This document shows positions 50,948 to 62,716 of a DNA stretch of 64,000 bases, piece after piece. Under the pieces are notes generated by a model. That model was not told the origin of the DNA and did no database searches. It saw only the letters and a program-made list of their open reading frames with translations. Made by a program: the position numbers and the translations under genes. The DNA lies in the NCBI GenBank assembly GCA_964035575.1, contig OZ037917.1, positions 248,001-312,000 on the forward strand. Reading direction: 5' to 3'. Source of the stretch: Rhynchopus sp. YZ270_cl-10. Lineage: Eukaryota; Euglenozoa; Diplonemea; Diplonemida; Diplonemidae. Position 1 is the first letter of the stretch; each line of letters opens with the position of its first letter.

Positions 50948-53900
50948 TCAGCCAGCTGGCAGGAGCACCTCCTGCAGCTCCCGCTCCCGCTCTGAGTTGC
51001 CCCGCGGCTTGGTGACGAGAGTGCCCTCACCTGACACCTCCTCCTCCTCTTCGGCGCCTCCTCCTCCGTGCTTACGCCGTTTGCGGAGCTGCAACTGCGG
51101 AAGCGAAACGGACGGCAACGGAATGGGCATCTTCAGAATATACCCTAATGGTGTCACCTGTGGGAGGAAAAAAAAATAGTAACTCTGCTAGGTAAAAGGA
51201 AGGTTTTTTTTCGTTGATTGCACAATTACCCTGTTTGAGGGGTGATTGGCGACCGTATCGGAGGAACTAGTTCTCCTTTAAGTTTACGCTTTGTAGGTAT
51301 AAAAACAAATTTGGGATAGTCTTTTAGTAACTGCTGCTGAATGGGTGGGTGTACAAAGTACGCAAAGAAATGCGAATCACCCCCTCTTTGCCACCCCAGG
51401 TTTTTTTTTCTTTCTTGAAAACTTGGGTTGTATTAGAGTAGCCACCCTGGAGTGTGCTCCACTATATTATTATTTCTTTTCCCATACCATTCTGACCTTC
51501 CTCCGCCGCATCAACGTCGCACCAAAGACAAAGGACTGAATACGATACAACAAATCTGTCGACAGGCGCACCGGGGTTGCCCCAAAGAGCTTGCTCTGCA
51601 CTGTCAGGAAGACCTTCACTTGGAGCTCCCTTTCGAAGAGGTCGGGGATCATCGTTAGGAGCAGGTCTGTCGCTCGGTCTTCGTTGGATGCAAGCATCGC
51701 ACGCAGCGCGACCTGCTCTATTGCCGTCGCGCCTTCGTCGTACACTGCTACGAGAGACTCATGGATCTCTTGCTTCAATGCCTCATCCCTTTGCATGGAA
51801 CAGTACCAATATAGTTGCCCGCCTACTGCTGGGAGGAAGAGAAGGAGCAACGGCCACAGAGAGGAAAGGCCTTCTACAGCGCATACTCCGCCGATCGCAA
51901 TGCTTTCGCCAACGACGTCGAGGCAGGCGCAGATGTAGTCGGGGATGTCATACGATGAGGTCGCACCTTCTGCACAACGATGCCGTCCGGATACTTCCTC
52001 CAGTGTAGCTAAGACGTCGTCATCGAAGCGAAACAAATGGCGTTCAACAACAACGTCGCCAAAGTAGCTGCAGGTATCCTGCACGCATTCGTTGTACCCG
52101 ATAGATCCGGTGGTTGCGAGGGCCGCAGCATGACGTCCACCCACCATGTCAACGATGTACTGTTGTTCCGAAGGGACCACCACGGCCTCGGTTGCGGCCC
52201 ACTGCAGAACCGTGGTTGCAGCAAAGTTGGCTTCAGAGGTCGCAGGGAGGGTTTGCGCCTTCATTGCGTCCGGGAGAGTGGCAGGCCCGACCGGGGAGAG
52301 GCGGAGCTCACGTTGTACAGAGGTGTCGCCCCATTTGAAGAGGGTTTGGTTGATCTCTGCGGAGGCGACGTCGACGATGGTGTTGGTCATGAAAAATTCG
52401 TGCTTTGAGCTGACAAGATGGTAGCCAAATCTGTTGAACGCAAACGGCGGTGACAATAGTGTCTGGGCTGGACGTGTCTCATCCTTGGCGGTATCATTCC
52501 AGTTTCGTGTGGAGATGTGCTCCTCTGTTATCGCCATATCCGCATACCGGTCAAACTCTCCGTCAAACACCCCCACCTCCCCTCCAGGAAATGTAAGACA
52601 CTGTGACAGCCGCGTCCTCCATTTGCTCCCCCACACCGGATATACGTAGGGCTGGAGGAGTTCTCGGACACAAAACATTTTTGTGCCAACCTCAACGATT
52701 CTGAGGTAGGTGCAATCCGGGGACCGCGTCTTCATGCACATTAGTACACACATTTCAGGCGAATCCACTTCAATAGAATAGGCGCTGGGGCGGGCAGGGA
52801 GCGTGCAGTCCTGCGAATGAGTGTACGGCGACAATACCGTCTCGCCATCCGCGTAGAGCTCCTTGTTGAACTGTGGTGTGCCCCTTGGGGTGGGCACGTC
52901 ATTGTCCAGGACCTCCAACACATCAAAAGCCGCGACCCTGAACACATAGCTCTCCATACGGCAGGTGGGTGTTAAATACGCGATGTTCGCCTCCGCATCG
53001 GAGTCCACCACAATGCTTCCATTGACACACAACTGCACAAACCTCTCGTCTTTCAGGAGTATCGCCAAAACCCCCTGCCGTGTAGTAGGCAACGCGGAGG
53101 CCTGCAGGGCAGGAAACGACGGCGAAACTGTTCTCCGCTCAAACACCTCCGTTTTCTTCAGATCCACCAATAGAGAGGAATCGCTGTCATTGACGCGCAC
53201 CCTGACACTCACAACCCATTCGGTCGGCGTAAACGGCGCATTCGTGGCATTAAAATCCACCGCAACGAAGCTGTACGACATCGGCAGCTCTGTGAGATCC
53301 GCCAGCCCCACCTCTGCGGTGTCTCCAACATACATGAAGGTGTCGCTGGTCACTGTTTCGAGGTGCACTGTCTTGGGTGTCTCCTCCAGCGCGGTTTGCA
53401 CATCGACGTTGTCGGCGTGCAAGGTAAACCCTGCAAAGCTTGGCTCCGCACCCCAGAAGAGCTGGCCACGGACGAAGCAGAACTCTAGCCCAGAGAGATC
53501 CGACGCGCTGTGTTCTGCGTCACTGTAGGTGCCCAGAGGGGGGAAGGTTGTGTTTGTGGCTGCAGGGTCCTGGATGGCTGCGTAGTAGCTGCAGGCGACT
53601 GCGGTGGAGGTCTCGCGGAACTCTGCTGTGGCGAAGATGCAGCGTGCCGAGGCGATGCAGTGGATGCGGCAGAGGTCTTTGCCCCAGAGGAGGGACGCTT
53701 CCTTGGAGTAGTTTGCGGGGGTGTGGTGCTCCTCGGTGAGGAAGGGGTCGGTGCCGTCGGTGTACTGCGCGCAGCGTGGGAAGAAGTCGTTTGTCGGGAT
53801 CTCGAACACATTGCGCTCGGAGTAGGTCGCCGGGGCGGAGAGCGTACGCTTGCTGACAAAGAGCTCAGAATCGCCCCCCTCATTGCTCGACGCCCGAGGA

Positions 53901-56677
53901 GACACCCCGGTCGTGCAGGTCCCGCCGAGCCACGGTGCACAGTACCTCGAGGGGTGCTCAATCCCCGTGCATCTCTCCGTCTCTAGACACACCCTCGCGC
54001 ATTCTTCCTTGCCAAATCGGTACTGTAAATTGTCGTCATCATCAGTGGGGTCAGGGCCTCTCAGGAAGTTGCCGTCGTAGTATGTTGCCCAAGTGCAAGA
54101 ACGGAGCTTCACATAGAATTCATCAAGGTTATTAAACCCCACCCTCGAAACCGCAACCTGAAACGCCCCGGAGGATGTGGTGTGCAGCGCGGAGAGCAGC
54201 ACCGTGCCCAGCGAGAAGGCGATGTGTTTGATTGCGATGTGGCCGCGCAGGGTGACGCTGCGGCCGTAATGCTGCGCCCCCGAAGAGGCAAAGGCGTTTA
54301 CATGCTCTGTGTACAACGTCTTCAACCCAAGCTTGTCACACAACACACTGAACCCATCGCGGGATGGGAACACCGCTGTCACGCCATCCTCCACACCAAG
54401 CTCCCTGAGGGTCTCCGTCTGCACTGTCTCCACCTTTGACACCAACGGAGTGTGGTATGCGTCCACAACCACTGCATTCTGGGGTATCGTCACCACAACC
54501 TGGCTCTCCGCATCGCGCACCGCAAGAAAGCTGTTTTCCGCACTAAAAACACCTTCCACATCGTTCTGCAGGAGATACGTGTCTGAAGGGAATGTCGGGG
54601 GCACCTTGCAGACCCCGCGGGCGTTGAAGGCTGTCTTCCGCATCATTTTGTAGGTACTTCTATTGAAGGTCACCTGCGGCTGACTGAGGTTCGTGACCAA
54701 AACACAGTGCATCAAATCATGCATGAAGACCGTCGCAGTGCAGGCGGACGACACACAACAGCTCTCTATACAGCCAGCTTCACCGCTCCTTGACACATTC
54801 CAGATCGTTCCGGAAAACGTTTCTGGAGGGGTTACCATTTCATAGTGACATCCATTTGACGGAAATTCGTTGAAAACCACCGCCCCCTCAGAGGTGACAG
54901 AGCAGGCCGCTGGATGTGTCGTTGCGTTGACCGCTGTGTATGTTACGTTGCCCTGTGGATACGCCAGCACCAAGGCATCGTGGTATGCCGCGCACTCCGC
55001 CTCCTGGAGAACACTTCCTGGGAGGCTCGCGCATTGTACAGACGTGGTGGTGTAGCCTGGGATGGCGTTCAGGGTGAACGCACGCATCGCATTGCCACCA
55101 CTGACAGACGCACCAAAGGTCTGTACTGCAAAGTTAACCTGCGTTAACGCACCGTTCCAGCTGTAACGTAACACCGCATAAGCCGCCCGGTTTGGTACGA
55201 CCGAAAAGACATTATCATTCTCTGGCATGAGTGTGTAATAAAAGGCAGGGTTGCCCCAACTCACTGTGCTATGATTGCGCAGCAGCGCTGTGAACGACTC
55301 TCTGTTCGCAAAGATCTGCACCGCAGTCGAGGACCGCACCACCGCCAGCTCAGTGTTGTTCGCCAAGCATCCACCGGTTTGGCTTGCTCCCCAAGACAGA
55401 ACCGTTCCGTTCGCAAGAAGCACAGCAAACGACGCCCGGGTTGAACAGATGGAGTGAAACCCGGTTTCTTCTTTGCCCCATTGCAGAATGCTTCCGTCGC
55501 GCACACCGTATCCATCCAAGGAGTCCGTCGGGGTCTCCTCTGCACGGATCTGGGTGTTCTGTGGAGAGGGGCTGAATATATGGTATTTTACGTTGCCTGC
55601 TGCATCGGGCGCCCACGCTTCGACGGTGTACCACGCAGTGGCCGGTGTGGTGCTGGTGTTGCTGTGCAGACGCACCACTGCTACTGCTACATCATTCGTC
55701 TCCATTGCTATAATCCGGCTTGAAGCTTCTGCCACAGCTTTGCTCCGCGCAGGGCGTGCCCACACACCCTTTGAGTCATTCAAATTGAGATACATCCCAT
55801 TCGCACTCCAAACCTCCTTATGGTTCATATACTCCGAGCCTGCAGTCAACGGCAGCACATCGCCATGCGTCTCTGTCACAAAAACATCCGCAGTTGCGGT
55901 CGACACTGACCGCACCGTTTCGATATTTGTTCTCAATGGTGACACACTTCCTTGCAGACCCCAAAAGAAATCTACATTGTCCGAAGAAAACGACATCCCG
56001 GACCGAGGAGTACCAAAGGACGCATCACGATGAGGGACACATGGACATAATCTGCGTTTGTCAAGCCCTGCAGGTCTATGGCAACGTAGGTTCACCCTTG
56101 CACCACCTTCGTGATAACGCCATTCTGCACCTTGAGCAAGCCATGAGCATATCGTCTGCCCACTCCCCCCGCCCCCTTCTTTCTCAACAACCCCTGCGCA
56201 AGGAGACTCATACAGCCCGCCCATAATGCTCGCATCGCAGGACACAGCCTCCGCATCTGTGTAGTTAACACGGTATTCAGAAAATTCATTCGTAAGGCGA
56301 GAGTTCTTCTGCAAAAAGGGGCGAAGCCTGGTAGTAGCCGGTCCGGCCTCGTTGAGCGCATCGTTGAACGCAGATTGGGAGAGGGGCCAGGCGTTTTCCG
56401 TGCATTTTAGGGTGATTTTGTGGTTCGTGGAGGAAAGGCTGGTTTTTGAGCAGGCTGCGTCGCAGGTCTCCCCGAGGGAGCTCCAAAGCCAGAGAGGTCC
56501 AGATTCGAGCTCGCCTGCGTAGCCTATGCGTTCAGGTGGGGGTGCGTGGGCAGGTGGCGCACCAGTGCTTGTGGAATGCCCCTGCTCCCCTACATCACCC
56601 ACCTCCGCAGCGCACAACGAAACACATAGCAAACACCCCACCGCAAACCACCCCTTTTTTCGGTTATTCTCCCTCAT
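50948..56677 (-). CDS. Giant membrane receptor with RCC1-like and PAN/apple-like repeats
   Basis: Exon 1 is 56677-51488 and the last exon 51157-50948, intron 330 bp (GTATGG to CCCACAG), 1799 aa. Signal peptide (GWFAVGCLLCVSLCAAE). The long ectodomain contains RCC1-like strands in which a WG motif recurs (GSILQWGKEE, GTVLSWGASQ, STVSWGNPA). It also has several PAN/apple-like Cys modules, for example GKEECARVCLETERCTGIE, and SPEMCVLMCMKTRSPDCTYL. A single transmembrane helix lies near residue 1570 (LWPLLLLFLPAVGGQLYWY), followed by a cytoplasmic tail. Splicing replaces a short nonsense end (VWEKK) with 69 residues: VTPLGYILKMPIPLPSVSLP, a basic patch, poly-Gly and poly-Glu. The acceptor is strong and the phase correct. 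PAN modules usually bind proteins or carbohydrates; a surface adhesion or sensing role is inferred. A precise family name is not possible. Confidence 0.75.
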
Positions 56678-58195
56678 CGCATCGTTTTGTGGGTTTTAAG
56701 AAGAAGGTAAAAAAGAGGGGAAAATAGAAGACGGATACAATAGCACTGTGTGTTCTGAAGGGAAATGGTAAAGGAGGAGAAGGACAACAAATTAACCAAG
56801 ATGAACCAAAATGCTGTTCCGTTCCTCTCGGCTTTGATCAAAAGCGAGCAGATGGAGAGGAGGGGGTTGGGGGGCTGTGGTGGGGTGGTGAAAAAAGGAG
56901 GGGTTTGTTTGGGTCTAATCTTTGTAGTGTTTGGCAATGTGTTGTCAAAAAAGTTCAACACCTGTCAAAAAAAAAGAAACAAAAACATGGTCAGAGGCAG
57001 TGTCAGGGTGAAGTGCATGCACTAAACCCGCCTACACTGTTGGTAATCGTATTAGCAAAAAACTGTGCACAGAAGAAAACGAGAAAAACCTGCCACCGTG
57101 AAGAGACAGATAGAGAAAAAATCGAAGGGATCGAAGTAAGAGAGCCCTTCCACACACAATTGGCTGTACTCAGTTTATCCCACACAAGCTAAAAGAGATG
57201 TGTGCACAGCCCGAATGCGTACTGCATGGTACGTCATACTCCCTCCACGCCCAAGAACAAGCAAGGCTGGGAGGGGCAGGGGACGGAGTGCACAAACTCC
57301 AAAAACGCATTTCACACCTGCCCTCAAATTCTGACGATTTGCTCAAGAAGCTTTGGTTCTCGAGCTCTCGCGAAACAACTGAGTGCAGACGCTTCATGCT
57401 GATTGCAGTCCCACCAACGGTACGTTGCACACGGAGGGGAACACGAGGGGAAGAACAGGCAGGAGCACACCACACCTGAACCAACACACACAGCTCAAGC
57501 TGTGCACACAACAAGGTGCACAGTATAGATAAAGCCACACTCCTTAGCAGCTCTTTGCTGGCCTTTTTCTTTGGTGGTCCTGTTGTGGACACTTCAAGTT
57601 CGTTGGTACTCGGGATAGTTTATTTCTGAGGGGTTCACAGCACCCGACAATACTCACATATGTGGAATGGCCACTTTATGATACATCAGTCACTCTTGCA
57701 CCCCACACATGGGTTGCTTGCCTCTGTCACTATGTGTGTCTCGGGTTATACGAACCACCATAGCCAGTGTGCAACTGAGCAACTGAGATCAAAAGAGACC
57801 TCCTTGCAGATGTCACTTCGTTCCAGTGCATAACAAAAAAAAAAAAAAAACGCCTGGTTCTCTGTTAAAGAAATTGCGTAACACTCACACGTACACAAGA
57901 GAACTGTTGCGAGCAGGAATTACCCTTTTAGTAAGGACCATCTAGGGGCATTCGGCAGCAACACAGTGAAAACATTTCCGAACAAAAAATGGGGTGTGGA
58001 TGGGTGGGGGACACAGAGAAGGACGGGAGGGAGAAGCTGAAACAAAAAAAGGTAGAGTTGAAACACACAGCCCTCTCGTGACAGTGTACCTGACCAATAA
58101 ATGGTATCTTACTTCATTCCCGACAAGAGGTCAAGCAACACTGCTGCCAAAAAAAAAAAAACACTTTGTTGTAAACGTTAGAGTTGTGTTCTTCT
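56678..58195. other. Endoglycoceramidase A 3' flank (duplicated block, copy 1)
   Basis: From about 56825 the sequence is repeated at 59857-61219 with short gaps. It contains frames near 57170-57592 that are conserved in both copies only because the DNA is nearly identical; no family is recognised. A D-type hairpin lies at 58058-58090. Confidence 0.65.
58058..58090 (+). repeat. D-type mini-hairpin
   Basis: TTGAAACACACAGCCCTCTC then GTGACAGTGTACC. It is present in duplication unit 1 and absent at the matching place in unit 2. Confidence 0.75.
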
Positions 58196-59692
58196 TTACT
58201 TCGCCTTCAAAACCACACTCACGAGTGTCCCTGCAGGCAGCGATGCAGGCAGACTCACGCACAGCAGGTTCACGCCAGTTGGGCAGTCTGCCGACGTCAC
58301 ACCAGCTGGGCTCAACACCACCTCGACACCCGACGGGTACACCTGTTCGGGGACTGCGATCACCGTGGGCTCTGTGATTGTGACATCCGCCAAGAACTCA
58401 AACTCAAACTTCTTGGATGCTGCCTCTGGGTCGTACTTCATCTTCTGCGGCGTGCCTGCAGTCGCCTGCGCAAACGGCCGGATGAACGGCGTGTAACGGT
58501 CCTCAATCAGATGAAGCGAGCTGTTGATGATGCCTTCAATGTCCCAGTAGGTCCAACTCTGCAGTGTTTCATCTGCGTGCTTCAGGATGGACGCAATTTC
58601 CATAGAACCCTCTGCCTTCGGGTTAGATGCGGAAGGTGTCAGAGCACCGAACTCTGTCAAGAACGAAGACGACCCAATCTTCTCCATGTCGTCAATGACG
58701 GTCGAGAACACGAGAGGCGACATGGCGTCGTCACATTCCGCACGCAGCATGGGAGGGTACCCTTGGCTGCTGTTGGAGTAGTCGGAGTTCAGCATCCAGC
58801 AGTAGTAATGCCACGAAAAGATCGATTTTGAGCGGTACTGGTCACCCCCAGGGACGTGGTCAAATCCTGGGCTCAGAATCTTTGTGACATTCACTCCTTT
58901 CTCTGCAGGAACAACCATCCCCCATGTGACAGGCTCGAACATGATGATGGTGTCTGTGTCAACCTTTTTGATCTCCGCCACAATGTGGTCGTACGACGGC
59001 AGCAGGTTCTTCCTCCCAGCCTCCTCAGGAAGGAAGTAAAGCGGGTCCTCGTAGACATCCCCTGCCCAGGGCTCGTTGATGAGTTCGTACGCAAGGATGT
59101 TTTTGTTGCCGTTGAATTTCTCTGCAACCTTCTTCCAGAAGGCAGCCCACGCGTCTCTCCCTCCATGCTTGTTGTCGTAGATGTCTTGAAAGGATTGACC
59201 CACTGCCTCTGTGACGTACCCCTCAGCCCAGCCTTTCAGGTGCTTGATCGGCCAAGGGTATGCATGGCGTGGAACCGTTTGGTTGACAACCCATTGAGGT
59301 GCACCGTCATATGATTTGAAGAGGGACGACAGCACATCCTGGTGCATGTCCAAAAAGCTGTGCATGTTGTGTGCTCCCATAGCATTGATGATGTCCTCCA
59401 TCACCGTGAGGTGTGTGTCGTTGTAGATGCCTTCTGCAGGGTTGACCCCTGCCCACATCATCGGCATGCGGAAGCCGTTGAAGCCGCCCTTCTCCATTTC
59501 AACCAGGTTGCTCTCAATGCGGGTGGCCCCAGGCAAGTATCCACCTCCCTTCGCGTGCTGGACATCATTAAATCCATGGAAGATGACGACACGGTTGTGC
59601 TCATCAACGATCCACCGACCGCGGGTTGACATCCGGAGGGGCTCACCTGCACATAGCGTGACACACACCAACCCAGCGAAGAGTTTATTCAT
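58196..59692 (-). CDS. Endoglycoceramidase-like GH5 glycosidase, copy A
   Basis: 498 aa from ATG 59692, with a short signal peptide (MNKLFAGLVCVTLCAGEPL). Glycoside hydrolase family 5, endoglycoceramidase type. HGFNDVQHAKGG and GFNGFRMPMMW lead the barrel. The acid/base is E207 in AYELINEPWAG and the nucleophile E347 in FLTEFGA; SWHYYCW lies between. The C-terminal 90 residues form a beta domain (FEFEFLADVTITEPTVIAVP). The family releases the sugar chain from glycosphingolipids. Both catalytic Glu are present. Its tandem copy differs at 8 of 498 residues by my reading (positions 5, 45, 64, 96, 102, 386, 387, 389). Confidence 0.92.
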   Translation of the reverse strand: MNKLFAGLVCVTLCAGEPLRMSTRGRWIVDEHNRVVIFHGFNDVQHAKGGGYLPGATRIESNLVEMEKGGFNGFRMPMMWAGVNPAEGIYNDTHLTVMEDIINAMGAHNMHSFLDMHQDVLSSLFKSYDGAPQWVVNQTVPRHAYPWPIKHLKGWAEGYVTEAVGQSFQDIYDNKHGGRDAWAAFWKKVAEKFNGNKNILAYELINEPWAGDVYEDPLYFLPEEAGRKNLLPSYDHIVAEIKKVDTDTIIMFEPVTWGMVVPAEKGVNVTKILSPGFDHVPGGDQYRSKSIFSWHYYCWMLNSDYSNSSQGYPPMLRAECDDAMSPLVFSTVIDDMEKIGSSSFLTEFGALTPSASNPKAEGSMEIASILKHADETLQSWTYWDIEGIINSSLHLIEDRYTPFIRPFAQATAGTPQKMKYDPEAASKKFEFEFLADVTITEPTVIAVPEQVYPSGVEVVLSPAGVTSADCPTGVNLLCVSLPASLPAGTLVSVVLKAK

Positions 59693-61219
59693 GTTGATTT
59701 TCTTTCCTTGCTTGGTTTTGGTTGAGACACAGCAACGTGTGGTTCTGTGGCATCACTGAACCGCCCATATCCGGTATCACATCGTGATTGTTCTTTCCTT
59801 GCGTTGACTGCAGGAAAGTTCGCGTAACATCGCGACCAGGCAATCCTTTCCGTTCATCTCGGCTTTGATCAAAAGCGAGCAGATGAGGAGGGGTTGGGGG
59901 CTGTAGTGGGGTGGTGAAAGAAAAAGGAGGGGGTCTTTGTTTGGCTGTCCAATCTTTGTAGCGTTTCGAAATGTGTTGTCAAAAAAGTTCAACACCTAAG
60001 AAGAAACAAGAAAAAATAAGGCAACAAAAACATGGTCAGAGGCAGTGTCAGGGTGAAGTGCATGCACTAAACCCGCCTACACTGTTGGTAATCGTATTAG
60101 CAAAAAACTGTGCACATAAAGAAAACGACAAAACCTTGCCACCGTGAAGAGACAGATAGAGAAAAAATCGAAGGGATCGAAGTAAGAGAGCCCTTCCACA
60201 CACAATTGGCTGTACTCAGTTTATCCCACACTAGCTAAAAGAGATGTGTGCACAGCCCGAATGCGTACTGCATGGTACGTCATACTCCCTCCACGCCCAA
60301 GAACAAGCAAGGCTGGGAGGGGCAGGGGACGGAGTGCACAAACTCCAAAAACGCATTTCACACCTGCCCTCAAATTCCGACGATTTGCTCAAGAAGCTTT
60401 GGTTCTCGAGCTCTTGCGAAACAACTGAGTGCAGACGCTTCATGCTGATTGTAGTCCCACCAACGGTACGTTGCACACGGAGGGGAACACGAGGGGAAGA
60501 ACAGGCAGGAGCACACCACACCTGAACCAACACACACAGCTCAAGCTGTGCACACAACAAGGTGCACAGTATAGATAAAGCCACAGTACCTAGTCGCCCT
60601 TCTCTCTTGGACTTTGTCTTTGGTGGTCCTGTCGTGAGGAAGTTGGTTCACTGAAGTGCCTCATTACACTTCAAGTTGGGTGGTACTCCTGGGTTAGGTT
60701 ATCACTGAGGGCCACTTTAGATACATCAGTCACTCTTGCACCCCACACATGGGTTGCTTGCCTCTGTCACTATGTGTGTCTCGGGTTATACGAACCACCA
60801 TAGCCAGTGTGCAACTGAGCAACTGAGATCAAAAGAGACCTCCTTGCAGATGTCACTTCGTTCCAGTGCATAACAAAAAAAAACGCATGGTTCTCTGTTA
60901 AAGAAATTGCGTAACACTCACACGTACACAAGAGAACTGTTGCGAGCAGGAATTACCCTTATTAATGGACAAGGTACATCCACCAATAAAGAGGGTGTCT
61001 CCGAGGCACCCTTTTAGTAAGGACCATCTAGGGGCATTCGGCAGCAACACAGTGACAATATTTTTACGAACAAAAAATGGGGTGTGGACGGGTGGGGGAC
61101 ACAGAGAAGGACGGGAGGGGGAAACAAAACAAAGTTGATTACATTCTTCCCGGACAAGAATGCAACACTGCTGCCAAAAAAAAAACACTTCGTTGGAAAC
61201 GTTAGAGTTGTGTTCTTCT
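59693..61219. other. Endoglycoceramidase B 3' flank (duplicated block, copy 2) and gene A promoter side
   Basis: From 59857 onward matches 56825-58195. Differences include a 60-bp stretch near 60960-61015 missing from unit 1 and loss of the D-type hairpin. 59693-59856 is unique and should hold the 5' control region of copy A. Confidence 0.65.
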
Positions 61220-62716
61220 TTACTTCGCCTTCAAAACCACACTCACGAGTGTCCCTGCAGGCAGCGATGCAGGCAGACTCACGCACAGCAGGTTCACGCC
61301 AGTTGGGCAGTCTGCCGACGTCACACCAGCTGGGCTCAACACCACCTCGACACCCGACGGGTACACCTGTTCGGGGACTGCGATCACTGTGGGCTCTGTG
61401 ATTGTGACATCCGCCAAGAACTCAAACTCAAACTTCTTGGATGCTGCCTCTGGGTCGTACTTCATCTTCTGCGGCGTGCCTGCAGTCGCCTGCGCAAACG
61501 GCCGGATGAACGGCGTGTAACGGTCCTCAATCAGATGAAGCGAGCTGTTGACGATACTTGCAATGTCCCAGTAGGTCCAACTCTGCAGTGTTTCATCTGC
61601 GTGCTTCAGGATGGACGCAATTTCCATAGAACCCTCTGCCTTCGGGTTAGATGCGGAAGGTGTCAGAGCACCGAACTCTGTCAAGAACGAAGACGACCCA
61701 ATCTTCTCCATGTCGTCAATGACGGTCGAGAACACGAGAGGCGACATGGCGTCGTCACATTCCGCACGCAGCATGGGAGGGTACCCTTGGCTGCTGTTGG
61801 AGTAGTCGGAGTTCAGCATCCAGCAGTAGTAATGCCACGAAAAGATCGATTTTGAGCGGTACTGGTCACCCCCAGGGACGTGGTCAAATCCTGGGCTCAG
61901 AATCTTTGTGACATTCACTCCTTTCTCTGCAGGAACAACCATCCCCCATGTGACAGGCTCGAACATGATGATGGTGTCTGTGTCAACCTTTTTGATCTCC
62001 GCCACAATGTGGTCGTACGACGGCAGCAGGTTCTTCCTCCCAGCCTCCTCAGGAAGGAAGTAAAGCGGGTCCTCGTAGACATCCCCTGCCCAGGGCTCGT
62101 TGATGAGTTCGTACGCAAGGATGTTTTTGTTGCCGTTGAATTTCTCTGCAACCTTCTTCCAGAAGGCAGCCCACGCGTCTCTCCCTCCATGCTTGTTGTC
62201 GTAGATGTCTTGAAAGGATTGACCCACTGCCTCTGTGACGTACCCCTCAGCCCAGCCTTTCAGGTGCTTGATCGGCCAAGGGTATGCATGGCGTGGAACC
62301 GTTTGGTTGACAACCCATTGAGGTGCGCCGTCATATGATTTGAAGAGGGACGACAGCACATCCTGGTGCATGTCCAAAAAGCTGTGCATGTTGTGTGCTC
62401 CCATAGCATTGACGATGTCCTCCATCACCGCAAGGTGTGTGTCGTTGTAGATGCCTTCTGCAGGGTTGACCCCTGCCCACATCATCGGCATGCGGAAGCC
62501 GTTGAAGCCGCCCTTCTCCATTTCAGCCAGGTTGCTCTCAATGCGGGTGGCCCCAGGCAGGTATCCACCTCCCTTCGCGTGGCCGACATCATTAAATCCA
62601 TGGAAAATCACGACGCGGTTGTGCTCATCAACGATCCACCGACCACGGGTTGACATCCGGAGGGGCTCACCTGCACATAGCGTGACACACACCAACCCAG
62701 CGAGGAGTTTATTCAT
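59857..62716 (-). repeat. Tandem duplication, unit 2
   Basis: Endoglycoceramidase B with its 3' flank; partner of 56825-59692. Confidence 0.9.
61220..62716 (-). CDS. Endoglycoceramidase-like GH5 glycosidase, copy B
   Basis: 498 aa from ATG 62716; the frame is open further upstream but that part is a low-complexity His/Pro/Phe stretch, and the start chosen matches copy A exactly. Signal peptide MNKLLAGLVCVTLCAGEPL. Catalytic Glu in AYELINEPWAG and FLTEFGA are kept. Changes from A are conservative and none touches an active-site block; three lie together after YWDI (ASIVN for EGIIN), which could reflect a small conversion tract. Its upstream region differs from that of A, so the two copies may be expressed differently. 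Confidence 0.92.
   Translation of the reverse strand: MNKLLAGLVCVTLCAGEPLRMSTRGRWIVDEHNRVVIFHGFNDVGHAKGGGYLPGATRIESNLAEMEKGGFNGFRMPMMWAGVNPAEGIYNDTHLAVMEDIVNAMGAHNMHSFLDMHQDVLSSLFKSYDGAPQWVVNQTVPRHAYPWPIKHLKGWAEGYVTEAVGQSFQDIYDNKHGGRDAWAAFWKKVAEKFNGNKNILAYELINEPWAGDVYEDPLYFLPEEAGRKNLLPSYDHIVAEIKKVDTDTIIMFEPVTWGMVVPAEKGVNVTKILSPGFDHVPGGDQYRSKSIFSWHYYCWMLNSDYSNSSQGYPPMLRAECDDAMSPLVFSTVIDDMEKIGSSSFLTEFGALTPSASNPKAEGSMEIASILKHADETLQSWTYWDIASIVNSSLHLIEDRYTPFIRPFAQATAGTPQKMKYDPEAASKKFEFEFLADVTITEPTVIAVPEQVYPSGVEVVLSPAGVTSADCPTGVNLLCVSLPASLPAGTLVSVVLKAK

Larger units (their letters stand above)
56825..59692 (-). repeat. Tandem duplication, unit 1
   Basis: Covers endoglycoceramidase A and about 1.4 kb of its 3' flank. 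Unit 2 is 59857-62716. Shared marks include CTTTGATCAAAAGCGAGCAG at one end and TCAACATGAATAAAC (minus strand) at the gene start. Upstream of the two start codons the sequences are unrelated. Confidence 0.9.

Noticed and set aside
57170-57592. 140-codon minus-strand frame repeated near 60231-60584
   Set aside because: Both copies lie in the duplicated 3' flank; conservation reflects recent duplication. No signal, domain or splice evidence.
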